DNA of 26,703 nt from an uncultured Victivallales bacterium (GCA_934644965.1 CAKUDG010000034.1:1-26703); one strand, 5' to 3'. Counted from the first letter of the stretch, positions 1 to 6,711 are shown. The notes: a model not told the origin generated them from the letters alone. Program-made: numbers and translations.

Positions 1-10
1 TGAGGATTTT

Positions 11-43
11 ACTCAATTCAAACTCGTAAAAAATTGAGTTTTT
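11..43 (+). terminator. Rho-independent terminator of an upstream unit
   Basis: A perfect 8-bp stem (ACTCAATT at 11-18 with AATTGAGT at 32-39) encloses a 13-nt loop and runs into a T tract at 39-43. It lies before the bioD ribosome-binding site, so it probably ends the transcript of a plus-strand gene outside the window. The TGA at 1-3 could be that gene's stop codon, but this cannot be confirmed. Confidence 0.75.
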
Positions 44-83
44 CTCGGCATCGAAGTGGAATTTTATCATAGGAGAAGAATTT

Positions 84-752
84 ATGAAAACGTATTTTGT
101 CACCGGAACCGGAACCGGAATCGGGAAAACCTTTTCCACCGGGGTGCTGGCGAAGGCCGCTTCCGAAGCGGGCGCAAGGACCGCGGTGATGAAACCGGTT
201 CAGACCGGACTCGAACGGCCGGAGGATGGGGATATCGGGTGTGTCGCAACAATGGCGCCCCTTGTCCTGAAACTTCCTTCGGATCTGGCATGCCCTTATT
301 GTTTGAAATTTGAATCTTCTCCGCATCTTGCGGCGGCAAAGGAGGGGATTGTGATTGATTTCGGGCGGATTCGGGCGGCGTATGACAAAGTCGTGGCCGA
401 TTTTTCTCCGGATCTCGTCCTTCTGGAAGGCGCCGGCGGACTGATGGTCCCGATCGATGAAAAACGCATGATGGCGGATCTGATCGGATACCTCGGTTTC
501 CCTGTCATCCTGACCGCCACCGCGGGGCTCGGAACGATCAACCATGTGATGCTTTCTCTGAACGAGCTGGAACGCAGAAAAATTTCCGTCGCGGGAATCT
601 GCATCAACCTGATGCCTTCTCATCCGTCGGAAATCGAGACGGACAATGTCGAAATGATCCGCAGACTTTCCGGTCTGCCCGTCCTGACTGTGATTTCCGA
701 ATCCTCTTCTCTTCACTCACCGGTTTTCACCGAGGTCCATAAGATCTGGTGA
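84..752 (+). CDS. bioD: ATP-dependent dethiobiotin synthetase
   Basis: BioD carboxylates 7,8-diaminopelargonate with CO2 and ATP to form the ureido ring of dethiobiotin, the next-to-last step of biotin synthesis, in the cytoplasm. The 222-residue protein has a Walker A loop GTGTGIGKT at residues 8-16, the family KPVQTG motif with Lys37, and EGAGGLMVPI starting near residue 115. Length is normal for the family. The ATG follows AGGAG (about 71-75) with a spacing of about 8 bases. The gene stands after a terminator and is followed by a repeat-rich gap, so it may be the last or only biotin gene here. No bioA, bioB or bioF is visible in the window. Identification is secure. Confidence 0.96.
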   Translation: MKTYFVTGTGTGIGKTFSTGVLAKAASEAGARTAVMKPVQTGLERPEDGDIGCVATMAPLVLKLPSDLACPYCLKFESSPHLAAAKEGIVIDFGRIRAAYDKVVADFSPDLVLLEGAGGLMVPIDEKRMMADLIGYLGFPVILTATAGLGTINHVMLSLNELERRKISVAGICINLMPSHPSEIETDNVEMIRRLSGLPVLTVISESSSLHSPVFTEVHKIW

Positions 753-771
753 TCCTGTCTTTGTCTTCGCC

Positions 772-816
772 TGATCCAGTGACTGTTTGATCCACTGAGC
801 GCCTGATGATCCAGTG
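772..816. repeat. Three-copy 10-bp repeat after bioD
   Basis: TGATCCAGTG occurs at 772-781 and 807-816, with the variant TGATCCACTG at 788-797. The middle copy can pair through CACTG with CAGTG of either flanking copy, giving two mutually exclusive small hairpins. It lies just ahead of the 814-839 hairpin. Confidence 0.6.
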
Positions 817-839
817 GGGGCTGACTTTTTTTCCCCCAC
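814..839 (+). terminator. Hairpin downstream of bioD, possible terminator
   Basis: A 7-bp perfect stem (GTGGGGG at 814-820, CCCCCAC at 833-839) has a T-rich loop. The T run is inside the loop rather than after the stem, so this is not a textbook intrinsic terminator. Position after bioD is the main argument for a terminator role. Confidence 0.4.
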
Positions 840-915
840 CTCCTTCATCGAAGGCGGAAGGAAATGCGGAGAATTGATTTGTTCTTTTCTTTTTCCCGGC
901 ATTTCCCCGCATTCT

Positions 916-944
916 TTGATTTTCCGGACTCTCTGTGATATAGT
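916..944 (+). promoter_or_regulatory. Sigma70-like promoter for the acyltransferase-rpe-mnmL/D unit
   Basis: TTGATT at 916-921 and TATAGT at 939-944 are separated by 17 bases. Transcription would begin near 951, leaving a leader of about 105 nt before the acyltransferase start. Just upstream, GGAAATGC (860-867) can pair with GCATTTCC (899-906), or AATGCGG (863-869) with CCGCATT (907-913). Confidence 0.55.
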
Positions 945-967
945 ATGACTCTGTGAATGGAGACTAT

Positions 968-1000
968 ATGAAGGCCGTATGGGGACCGTATGATTTATGA
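968..1000 (+). CDS. Putative 10-residue leader peptide (MKAVWGPYDL)
   Basis: A short frame starts with ATG at 968, 5 bases after a GGAG (959-962), and ends at TGA 998-1000. It lies inside the transcribed leader predicted from the 916-944 promoter. Its stop codon overlaps the first base pairs of the 999-1022 hairpin. The combination of promoter, ribosome-binding site, short frame and adjacent alternative hairpins resembles leader-peptide control. The peptide has no run of one amino acid, so classical amino-acid attenuation is not indicated. It could be a chance frame. Confidence 0.35.
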   Translation: MKAVWGPYDL

Positions 1001-1028
1001 CTGCGGAAGCCTGTGCGCAGTCCCGCAG
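999..1028 (+). promoter_or_regulatory. Two mutually exclusive hairpins in the operon leader
   Basis: GACTGCG (999-1005) pairs perfectly with CGCAGTC (1016-1022). Alternatively CTGCGG (1001-1006) pairs with CCGCAG (1023-1028). Both use the same 5' arm, so only one can form. A T5 run follows at 1035-1039 and the acyltransferase SD is at 1041-1044, so either attenuation or control of translation initiation is possible. Confidence 0.4.
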
Positions 1029-1055
1029 CAGTAATTTTTCGGAGTGAAATGTTTT

Positions 1056-2042
1056 ATGAGTGAAAAGAAAAAAAGCAAACTGACCATTGAGCTGGAATAC
1101 CGCGCCTTCATGCTGGCAGTCGGAATCATCCGTCTTTTGCCGTTGAACACGGCCTATCGGCTGGCGGACGGGATTTCCCGCCTTTTCTACATCTTCGATT
1201 TCAAACACCGCAACCGCACGATACGCCATATTCTTCACAGCGGCATCCGGACGGATCTGGAATCGGCCAGAAGTCTTGCCCGGGAGAATTTCCGCCATAT
1301 GGTGAAACTCTTTGTGGAAATTGTCAAGTTCGATCAGATTGTCAATGAGGATAATTTTTATGACTACATTTCGATCGCCTCTGATCCTGCCAGTCAGAAA
1401 ATGCTGAATCCCGAGACCACCTTCCAGATCATTCTCACCACTGCGCATCTGGGGAACTGGGAACTTGCCGGCGGCGCTCACTCCCATATTACGGGCATTC
1501 CGATGTGTTCGATCATGCGTCCGCTCGGGAATTACAAGATCGGGGAATACATTTACAGTCACCGTTCGAGTTTTCAGCACAGGACGGTGTCGAAGGAGAG
1601 GGGGCTCCGTCCCCTGATCGAGGCGAACAAAAAGGGGGAGAATGTTACGATCGTCGCGGACCAGCATGCTTCGAAAAAGGAAGGGGTGGACGTGATGTTT
1701 TTCGGTCATCCGGCCCGTGCGCATGCCACTCCGGCCCTGCTGCATCTGAAAACCGGCACTCCCCTTGCCATGCCTTATCTGATCCGTACGGGGAATTTCA
1801 AATTTGAGTTTCACTGTCCCGAACCGATTTCCTATACTCCGACCGGGGACAAGGAGAGGGACGTCAGGAATTTGACTCAGCTTTACACCATCATGATTGA
1901 AAAAGAGATCCGCCGCTTTCCGGAACAGTGGCTCTGGGCGCATCGCAGATGGCTGGACTGTGAACGCGGGCACGACGATTATCAGATCCCTCCGGAAGAG
2001 ATGCCCGAGGTTCTGCTTAAGAGAAAGGAAGACACTCCATGA
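1056..2042 (+). CDS. LpxL/HtrB-type lysophospholipid (lipid A) acyltransferase
   Basis: This family transfers an acyl chain from acyl-ACP to a lipid A precursor or related lysolipid at the inner membrane. The 328-residue product carries the catalytic H-X4-E motif as HLGNWE (His131, Glu136), matching the HX4E of E. coli LpxL. The later DQHASKKEGVDVMFFGHPA stretch matches the conserved acceptor-side region of the family. The ATG at 1056 is preceded by GGAG (1041-1044). A GTG at 1044 in the same frame would overlap that SD and is less likely. The gene opens a tightly packed unit: its stop overlaps the rpe start as ATGA. It implies a lipopolysaccharide-bearing envelope. The exact acyl donor and position cannot be read from sequence. 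Confidence 0.88.
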   Translation: MSEKKKSKLTIELEYRAFMLAVGIIRLLPLNTAYRLADGISRLFYIFDFKHRNRTIRHILHSGIRTDLESARSLARENFRHMVKLFVEIVKFDQIVNEDNFYDYISIASDPASQKMLNPETTFQIILTTAHLGNWELAGGAHSHITGIPMCSIMRPLGNYKIGEYIYSHRSSFQHRTVSKERGLRPLIEANKKGENVTIVADQHASKKEGVDVMFFGHPARAHATPALLHLKTGTPLAMPYLIRTGNFKFEFHCPEPISYTPTGDKERDVRNLTQLYTIMIEKEIRRFPEQWLWAHRRWLDCERGHDDYQIPPEEMPEVLLKRKEDTP

Positions 2043-2755
2043 AACGTCCGCTGAGCGATTTTACAAACAACCGGGTTTTAGTATCTCCCTCTCTGCTGGC
2101 CTCTGATTTCTCCGCTCTGGGTGCGGAGCTCCGGAAAATCGAGGAGGCGAATGCCGACATGGTGCACCTGGATGTGATGGATGCGCATTTCGTTCCGAAT
2201 CTGACGATCGGCCCGGCGCTGATTTCCGCCCTCCGGAAACACAGTACGCTGCCCTTTGACACACACCTGATGATGACTCATCCTCTGCGTTACATCCAGT
2301 CCTTTTCCGATTCCGGGGCGGACCACATCACCTTTCATATTGAGTGTTCGGAAAATCCCGCAGAAATCATTCATGCAATTCGCGGGACGGGCTGTTCCGC
2401 GGGGGTGTCCCTGAAGCCTGGGACTCCGGCTTCTGCACTTCTGCCGGTGATTGCGGATGTCGATCTGGTTCTGGTCATGACGGTCGAACCCGGATTCGGA
2501 GGGCAGTCCTTTATGGCGGAGATGCTGCCGAAGATTGCTGAGATCCGCCGGATGCTGGACGCCGTTTCCAGTCGGGCACATCTGGAAGTGGACGGGGGGA
2601 TCGGACTTTCGAATGTGGCTGAAGTGGTGTCGGCGGGTGCGAACGTGCTGGTTGCAGGGACGTCTGTCTTCCGCAATCCCGGCGGAGCGGCCGAGGCCGT
2701 CGAAAAGTTTCATGAGGCGCAGAAAATTCTGAATGCCTCCAGAGTTTCCGCATGA
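2039..2755 (+). CDS. rpe: Ribulose-phosphate 3-epimerase
   Basis: Rpe interconverts ribulose 5-phosphate and xylulose 5-phosphate in the pentose phosphate pathway. The 238-residue TIM-barrel protein shows the expected order of motifs: SPSLLASDF near the N-terminus, HLDVMDAHFVPNLTIG (metal and catalytic Asp), THLMMTHP (metal His), VMTVEPGFGGQSF (phosphate-side loop) and EVDGGI (second catalytic Asp). The loop has VEPGFGG where many family members have VNPGFGG. The start overlaps the acyltransferase stop by ATGA and has an upstream GGAAG. The stop in turn overlaps the next gene's ATG (2752), so all three genes are translationally coupled. Confidence 0.96.
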   Translation: MKRPLSDFTNNRVLVSPSLLASDFSALGAELRKIEEANADMVHLDVMDAHFVPNLTIGPALISALRKHSTLPFDTHLMMTHPLRYIQSFSDSGADHITFHIECSENPAEIIHAIRGTGCSAGVSLKPGTPASALLPVIADVDLVLVMTVEPGFGGQSFMAEMLPKIAEIRRMLDAVSSRAHLEVDGGIGLSNVAEVVSAGANVLVAGTSVFRNPGGAAEAVEKFHEAQKILNASRVSA

Positions 2756-4656
2756 AGCGTCTTTTTTTCTTCCGGGATTATCTGGCGGAAAAATACGGTC
2801 ATGCGCTGTATCGGATTCCGCTGGATCCGGGTTTTTCCTGTCCGCACCGTCTGAATGGACGGGGGGAGGGCGGCTGTGTGTTCTGTGCTGCGGACGGAAG
2901 CCGCGCCAGACATCTGGAAGCCGGACTCCCGCTTGCGGAACAAGTCAGACGCGGAGTGGAATATGTCCGGACCCGTTACCGGGCGCAGCCCCCCTACATT
3001 GCCTATTTTCAGGCCTTTACTGCCACAAATGCGGAAATTTCCCTCTTGCGTTCGCGTTATGAGGAGGCGCTGGCGGAGGCGGACTTCCGGGTGCTGATTG
3101 TGGCAACACGGCCGGATTGTCTGCCGGAAGACTGTCTGGAATATCTGCAGGAGCTCTCCCGGCGCTATGAGCTCTGGGTGGAACTCGGCGTTCAGACCGC
3201 CAGCGATGAAACTTTGAAACGGATCCGCCGCGGACATGATTTCCAGACGGTTGTTTCCGCTGTGAAACGTCTGGATCAGTCCGGGATCCGGACTGCCGCG
3301 CATCTGATCCTCGGCCTGCCCGGGGAGTCCCGCGCCGATTATCTGGAAACCGCCCGGAAGATCGCGGCTCTGCCGTTTTCCGCCCTGAAAATTCACAACC
3401 TTCTGGTTTTGAAAGGAACGGATCTGGAAAAACTTTATCTTTCCGGTGAATTTTCCGTCATGAATGAATATGAATACGCCGCCGAACTGGGAGCGTTCCT
3501 GCGGGAAATGCCGGATTCCATGATGCTGATGCGTCTCTCCGCGGAAGCCGCGGAGGATTCCATCACGGCTCCAAAATGGTGGATGAAGAAAGGACAGTTT
3601 CTGGAGATGTTTCTCCGTTCCTTCCCCGAAAGAGAAGGCTGTTCCCCCATCGGAAGAAAAAAGATGAGGGAGTCTGCCGAAGAAGATTCCCCTTGCTTAT
3701 GGGGAAAAACGGAAAATTCGTCTCCCGATGATCTGGAGGAGGGAGAGAATCAGATGTCCGGAAAGAATCCCGGCATACAGGAAGAGCCGCGGGAGGAGGG
3801 GAGCCCCTCCCGCTTCGCGCCTGTTCAGACGGGGGATGGTTCATATACCTTGTATCATCCCCTTTACCGTCAGCACTTTCACAGTGTTGCCGGAGCGCGG
3901 GAGGAATCGTGGAGAAAATATATCGGTCCCTGCAGGATCCGGGAGAAGCTGGAGTCGGGGGAGAACATTTCGGTGCTGGAAGTCGGCTTTGGACTCGGAT
4001 GCAATCTCTCGGCACTTTCTGAACTGGCACAATCCCTGGCGCGCGGAAAAGTCTATGCCGAATCGCTGGAGAACGACCGGGGGGTCCTGGATGCGGCATT
4101 GTCGCTGCCGGAGCAGTCTCAGGAGCAAATCCGTTTCCTTTCCTCTCTCCGCGAAACGGGACGCTGGGAGACTCCTCATGCCTCCTTTGAGATTCTATGG
4201 GGAGATGCCCGGGAATCCGTTTCCTCCTCCCGTTCTTCCCGTTTCAACGCCGTCTTCCTGGACGCTTTCACTCCGGAATCCAATCCCGAACTCTGGACAC
4301 TTGATTTCATTCTGGCGCTGAAAAACCGTTTGAAAGAGGGCGCTTTTCTTGCCTCCTACTGTTCCGCCTATCCTTTCATCGGAGCTCTGCTGGAGGCGGG
4401 ATTCCATCTCTTTGAATCCAGACCGTTCGGACGCCGCCGCGGCGGGATTGTCGCTTCCACCGAAGCAAATCCGCGGCTGCCCCCTCTTGCGGAGAAGGAT
4501 CTCAAGATCGCCACCTTGTCCACTGCGGGTATTCCTTTCCGTGATCCCGGACTGAGACTTTCCAGAAAGGAGATCCTGGAAAACCGGAAACAAGAGGTTT
4601 CCCTTCTCCGTTCCCGAGGCGTGCCGAAGTGGTATGTGCCTGGAAAAAAGAAATGA
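2752..4656 (+). CDS. Fusion: TIGR01212/MnmL-type radical SAM protein plus MnmD-type tRNA methyltransferase
   Basis: The N-terminal part (about residues 1-300) is a radical SAM protein of the TIGR01212 (E. coli YhcC, B. subtilis YtqA/MnmL) type. It has Cys30, Cys42 and Cys45 (C-X11-C-X2-C), followed by family signatures such as VELGVQTASDETL and LILGLPGE. An acidic linker (about 300-355) follows. Residues about 360-634 form a DUF752/Methyltransf_30 domain, the MnmD (MnmC1-like) methyltransferase, with a TLYHPLYRQHFHSVAGA start, SAM loop VLEVGFGLGCN (from about 408) and LDAFTPESNPELW (about 503-515). Known roles: MnmL-type proteins act on the cmnm5U to nm5U step in B. subtilis, and MnmD methylates nm5U34 to mnm5U34. 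One chain could therefore replace bifunctional MnmC. No frameshift or stop separates the domains. The domain calls are firm; the joint function is inference. Confidence 0.88.
   Translation: MKRLFFFRDYLAEKYGHALYRIPLDPGFSCPHRLNGRGEGGCVFCAADGSRARHLEAGLPLAEQVRRGVEYVRTRYRAQPPYIAYFQAFTATNAEISLLRSRYEEALAEADFRVLIVATRPDCLPEDCLEYLQELSRRYELWVELGVQTASDETLKRIRRGHDFQTVVSAVKRLDQSGIRTAAHLILGLPGESRADYLETARKIAALPFSALKIHNLLVLKGTDLEKLYLSGEFSVMNEYEYAAELGAFLREMPDSMMLMRLSAEAAEDSITAPKWWMKKGQFLEMFLRSFPEREGCSPIGRKKMRESAEEDSPCLWGKTENSSPDDLEEGENQMSGKNPGIQEEPREEGSPSRFAPVQTGDGSYTLYHPLYRQHFHSVAGAREESWRKYIGPCRIREKLESGENISVLEVGFGLGCNLSALSELAQSLARGKVYAESLENDRGVLDAALSLPEQSQEQIRFLSSLRETGRWETPHASFEILWGDARESVSSSRSSRFNAVFLDAFTPESNPELWTLDFILALKNRLKEGAFLASYCSAYPFIGALLEAGFHLFESRPFGRRRGGIVASTEANPRLPPLAEKDLKIATLSTAGIPFRDPGLRLSRKEILENRKQEVSLLRSRGVPKWYVPGKKK
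3735..3756 (+). promoter_or_regulatory. Possible internal ribosome-binding site and start for a free MnmD domain
   Basis: Inside the linker of the fusion, GGAGG (3735-3739) and GGGAG (3741-3745) precede an in-frame ATG at 3754 with 8 bases between GGGAG and ATG. Initiation there (codon 335) would yield a 300-residue stand-alone methyltransferase. Confidence 0.35.
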
Positions 4657-4706
4657 TTTGACCGGGAAGTTTCTGTTGTTTTTGTTGACTGCTCTTTTTT
4701 TCTGTT

Positions 4707-4750
4707 CTCCTTCCCTTTTCCTGTGATGATGGATGGGGGAAAAGGGGGAG
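4707..4750. other. Polypurine/polypyrimidine hairpin between convergent genes
   Basis: CTCC (4707-4710) and CCCTTTTCC (4713-4721) can pair with GGAG (4747-4750) and GGAAAAGGG (4738-4746): 13 bp with a 2-nt bulge and a 16-nt loop. It sits between the convergent ends of the fusion gene (4656) and the DUF721 gene (4795). There is no T run directly after it on either strand, so a terminator role is only suggested by position. Confidence 0.35.
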
Positions 4751-4794
4751 AGATGGTGAAGAAAAAGAAAACACAACACCCGTTCCGGACCCGT

Positions 4795-5202
4795 TCAGGA
4801 AGCGCCGCGTCTGCCCGCGGGAATGAATTTGATCTCTTTGCAGTAGATTGAGCCGACAAGCCCTTGGACATTCTTCAGAAGCTTTTCACGGACCTGTCTG
4901 TTTTCCAGAGCAAGACGGTAGGCCGGGTGAAGCACTTCCACGTACAAGACCCCTTCCGTGAGACTGGAAGGGAAGGAACGCCTTGCATTTTCCGTTCCCG
5001 CAATTTCCTTCCAGTGTTCCTGAACTTTTGCGATCTTGAGTCTTCCCGCCGGAATTTTGCGGGAGACAACGCTGTTCAGAATTTCCGAGAGCGCCTGAGG
5101 GCGCGGCAGATGCTGTTCGACCGCCGCCGCTCCTTCCTCAGCCCCGTACCATTCCTTGAGCATTCCTTCCAGATTGACGGGTTTGATTCGTTTCCCCGAC
5201 AT
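4795..5202 (-). CDS. DUF721 / DciA-type replication protein
   Basis: DUF721 proteins of the DciA group help load the replicative helicase DnaB in the many bacteria that lack DnaC or DnaI. The 135-residue product has the typical pattern: a helical N-terminus, then VQEHWKEIAG, a basic SFPSSL-EGVLYVEV strand-forming segment, and the VREKLLKNVQ helix ending in IKFIPAGRR. Length is normal for short members. The ATG at 5202 has only a weak, distant AGGGG upstream. It is followed (to the left) by a convergent junction with the radical SAM-MnmD gene. A DciA role is inferred from the family; many DUF721 proteins are untested. Confidence 0.75.
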   Translation of the reverse strand: MSGKRIKPVNLEGMLKEWYGAEEGAAAVEQHLPRPQALSEILNSVVSRKIPAGRLKIAKVQEHWKEIAGTENARRSFPSSLTEGVLYVEVLHPAYRLALENRQVREKLLKNVQGLVGSIYCKEIKFIPAGRRGAS

Positions 5203-5315
5203 GATTGTTCAGACACCCCTTCCTTTTTCTTCTTCTCCGTGTCCTCCCCCCTGGTCTTCCTATTCTTCTCCCTTTTTCCCTTTCTATATTTTTCTCCGCC
5301 TCGTTACGTGTTCCC

Positions 5316-5341
5316 GAGGGGAATATGAAAAGGGCCCCTTT
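5316..5341 (+). other. Stem-loop A in the 5203-5554 gap
   Basis: AGGGG (5317-5321) can pair with CCCCT (5335-5339) around a loop containing ATATGAAAAG. An alternative palindrome AAAGGGcCCCTTT occupies 5329-5341. The loop sequence resembles that of the hairpin at 5472-5494. The rest of the 5203-5554 gap is rich in T/C on the left and A/G on the right, and I see no gene in it. Confidence 0.35.
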
Positions 5342-5471
5342 AGAAAAAAGAGCCGTCCTGTGAGAAAGGAGGGGGAAGAAAGCGACATAAAAAAAGCTTT
5401 TCCATACGATGAGAAAAATCCGCTGGAAAAGCCTTTTCCACCCTTTTTCATCAGGGAAAACATCTTCTCTG

Positions 5472-5506
5472 CGGGAGTATGAAAAGACCTCCCGTTTTGT
5501 TTTTTT
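5472..5506 (+). terminator. Intrinsic terminator on the plus strand in a gap between minus-strand genes
   Basis: CGGGAG (5472-5477) and CTCCCG (5489-5494) form a 6-bp stem with an 11-nt loop, followed by TTTTG and seven T (5495-5506). The polarity is plus, but both neighbouring genes are on the minus strand. It therefore hints at a short plus-strand transcript in 5203-5470. Confidence 0.6.
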
Positions 5507-5538
5507 ATGCGTGCCGTGTTTTTCTTATAGCTGACTGC

Positions 5539-5568
5539 GGATAGACGTCCCACGCTAGACGCCTATCC
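5539..5568 (-). other. Hairpin enclosing the stop codon of the small-protein gene
   Basis: Arms 5539-5549 and 5558-5568 are complementary over 11 positions. The single mismatch is A-C on the plus strand but G-U on the minus-strand RNA, so the structure is complete only in the sense transcript of the 5555-5926 gene. The TAG stop (5557-5555) lies in the 8-nt loop. No T run follows. Confidence 0.5.
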
Positions 5569-5926
5569 CGAAGGCCGAAAGTGGTATCAGCAGCACGTAT
5601 CCGACAAATTTGATGGGGGATATCAGCCCGACTCCGATATTCGCCAGCCCGGACATGAAACACCACGGTGCAAAAATAGTCGATTGAAGTAGTCCGATCG
5701 GGAGTCTGAAAATTCCGATCAGCTGTATTCCCGCTTTGACCATGGTCGCGCCCATATGTCTCAGAGCCCGGATGACATAAGGCGCCATGATCTGTGCGGC
5801 CTTGATGGCGATGGGAGTCAGAATGGCGATTGTCACTGGATCAATGGCCTTGGCTTCGGGCTGCGGCTGGAAATAGAATGCCGCGGTCAGAACAATGATC
5901 AGGAATAGGCAGAGACGTCTGTTCAT
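5555..5926 (-). CDS. Small secreted or membrane protein, unknown function
   Basis: I do not recognise this 123-residue protein. It begins with a basic MNRR and a hydrophobic stretch to about residue 18, then a possible signal-peptidase site AKA before IDP near residue 27. The remainder is rich in Ile, Ala, Gly and Leu, with two or three hydrophobic segments (about residues 30-45, 68-85 and 98-120) and few charges. It is likely exported or an integral membrane protein. A good AAGGAGAT lies about 12 bases before the ATG at 5926. The stop codon sits in the loop of a strong hairpin. It has no operon partner: large gaps flank it on both sides. Its real status as a gene rests on the signal-like N-terminus and SD. 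Confidence 0.65.
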   Translation of the reverse strand: MNRRLCLFLIIVLTAAFYFQPQPEAKAIDPVTIAILTPIAIKAAQIMAPYVIRALRHMGATMVKAGIQLIGIFRLPIGLLQSTIFAPWCFMSGLANIGVGLISPIKFVGYVLLIPLSAFGIGV

Positions 5927-6252
5927 GTTTGGGCTGATCTCCTTTTTGCTTTGTTTCGCTGTATCGCATTTTCTCTGTGAACGACACTGTGCCGGAAGAG
6001 AGATGACAAAAGTATTTCCAGCATTTCCCAGGCGGATGAAATATGAAATAATCTATGCAGTATTTTCCCTCTTTTCAAGTGCCTGTAAAAGGGAGAATGC
6101 GTTTTTTTACAGGATTTCCATGAAAAGAAAGAGGAAAAGAGGAAAAATTTACTGTTCTATATTTTCCCTTTTTCATTTTCCCCGGACTTTCTTCTGGAGA
6201 ATTTGCCTGATTGCTCTTTGTTTTTATCCCCGCATGTGCGTGTCCGCGCGAG
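5927..6252. other. Gene-free 326-bp gap with one strong inverted repeat
   Basis: The stretch holds the upstream region of the small-protein gene and the downstream region of the ACT gene. CCTGTAAAA (6082-6090) and TTTTACAGG (6105-6113) form a perfect 9-bp inverted repeat with a 14-bp centre. The rest is A/T-rich with runs of TTTTCCC and GGAAAA. I see no convincing gene or terminator. Confidence 0.4.
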
Positions 6253-6690
6253 TCAATCCTTTCCGAAAAGATCCTGATAGTCGAGGATATGTGCGTTTTG
6301 TTCGCTTTTGAGTTTTTCCAGCGCCGCTTCCGGGTCATCGAAACGGAAGATGATGACGGCCTTTCCGTTGTATCCGGGTGCGAAGGCATACATATATTCC
6401 ACGTTGATCGCATGCTTGTCAAAAACTTCGAGTACGGAGGAAAGACTTCCCGCCCGATGGTCGATTTCGAGTGCGACGACATCGGTCAATTTGACTGCGA
6501 ACCCTTTTGATTCAAGCAGTTTTGCCGCTTTTTCCCAGTCCTTGACAAGGAGCCTGAGCACCCCGAAGAATTTGGTGTCCGCAAGCGAGAGCGTGGAAAT
6601 GCTGAAGCCGTGTTCCGCCAGGATCCGGCAGGGAGCGTTGAGTGTTCCCGGCTTGTTTTCAATAAAGAGTGAGAGTTGTTTGAGCATCAT
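6253..6690 (-). CDS. Tandem ACT-domain protein, probable amino-acid sensor
   Basis: ACT domains bind small ligands, usually amino acids. This 145-residue protein is two ACT units in tandem. The first runs from about residue 3 (LKQLSLFIENKPGTLNAPCRILAEHG) and the second from about residue 72 (ALEIDHRAGSLSSVLEVFDKHAINV). It has no enzyme domain. It ends the iorA-iorB-paaK cluster, 21 bp after paaK, with GGAG 10 bases before the ATG at 6690. A second ATG lies at 6687. Stand-alone ACT proteins are commonly found beside phenylacetate-CoA ligase and ior genes, so it probably senses an aromatic amino acid or aryl acid and modulates the enzymes. That role is inferred from context. Confidence 0.88.
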   Translation of the reverse strand: MMLKQLSLFIENKPGTLNAPCRILAEHGFSISTLSLADTKFFGVLRLLVKDWEKAAKLLESKGFAVKLTDVVALEIDHRAGSLSSVLEVFDKHAINVEYMYAFAPGYNGKAVIIFRFDDPEAALEKLKSEQNAHILDYQDLFGKD

Positions 6691-6711
6691 GGGGCCGGAT
6701 CTCCTTTTTTT

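Noticed and set aside
983..1034. Similarity to a cobalamin riboswitch core (GGGGA...CCCGCA...CAGTAA)
   Set aside because: The central GGTG-AA-TCC part and the downstream B12 box are missing, and the neighbouring genes have no link to cobalamin.
717..1973. Long open frame antisense to the acyltransferase
   Set aside because: Low-complexity Arg/His/Pro-rich translation with no motif, opposite a clear family member.
4657..4794. Bidirectional terminator between convergent genes
   Set aside because: The 4707-4750 hairpin has no T run on either exit side, so it is listed only as a hairpin.
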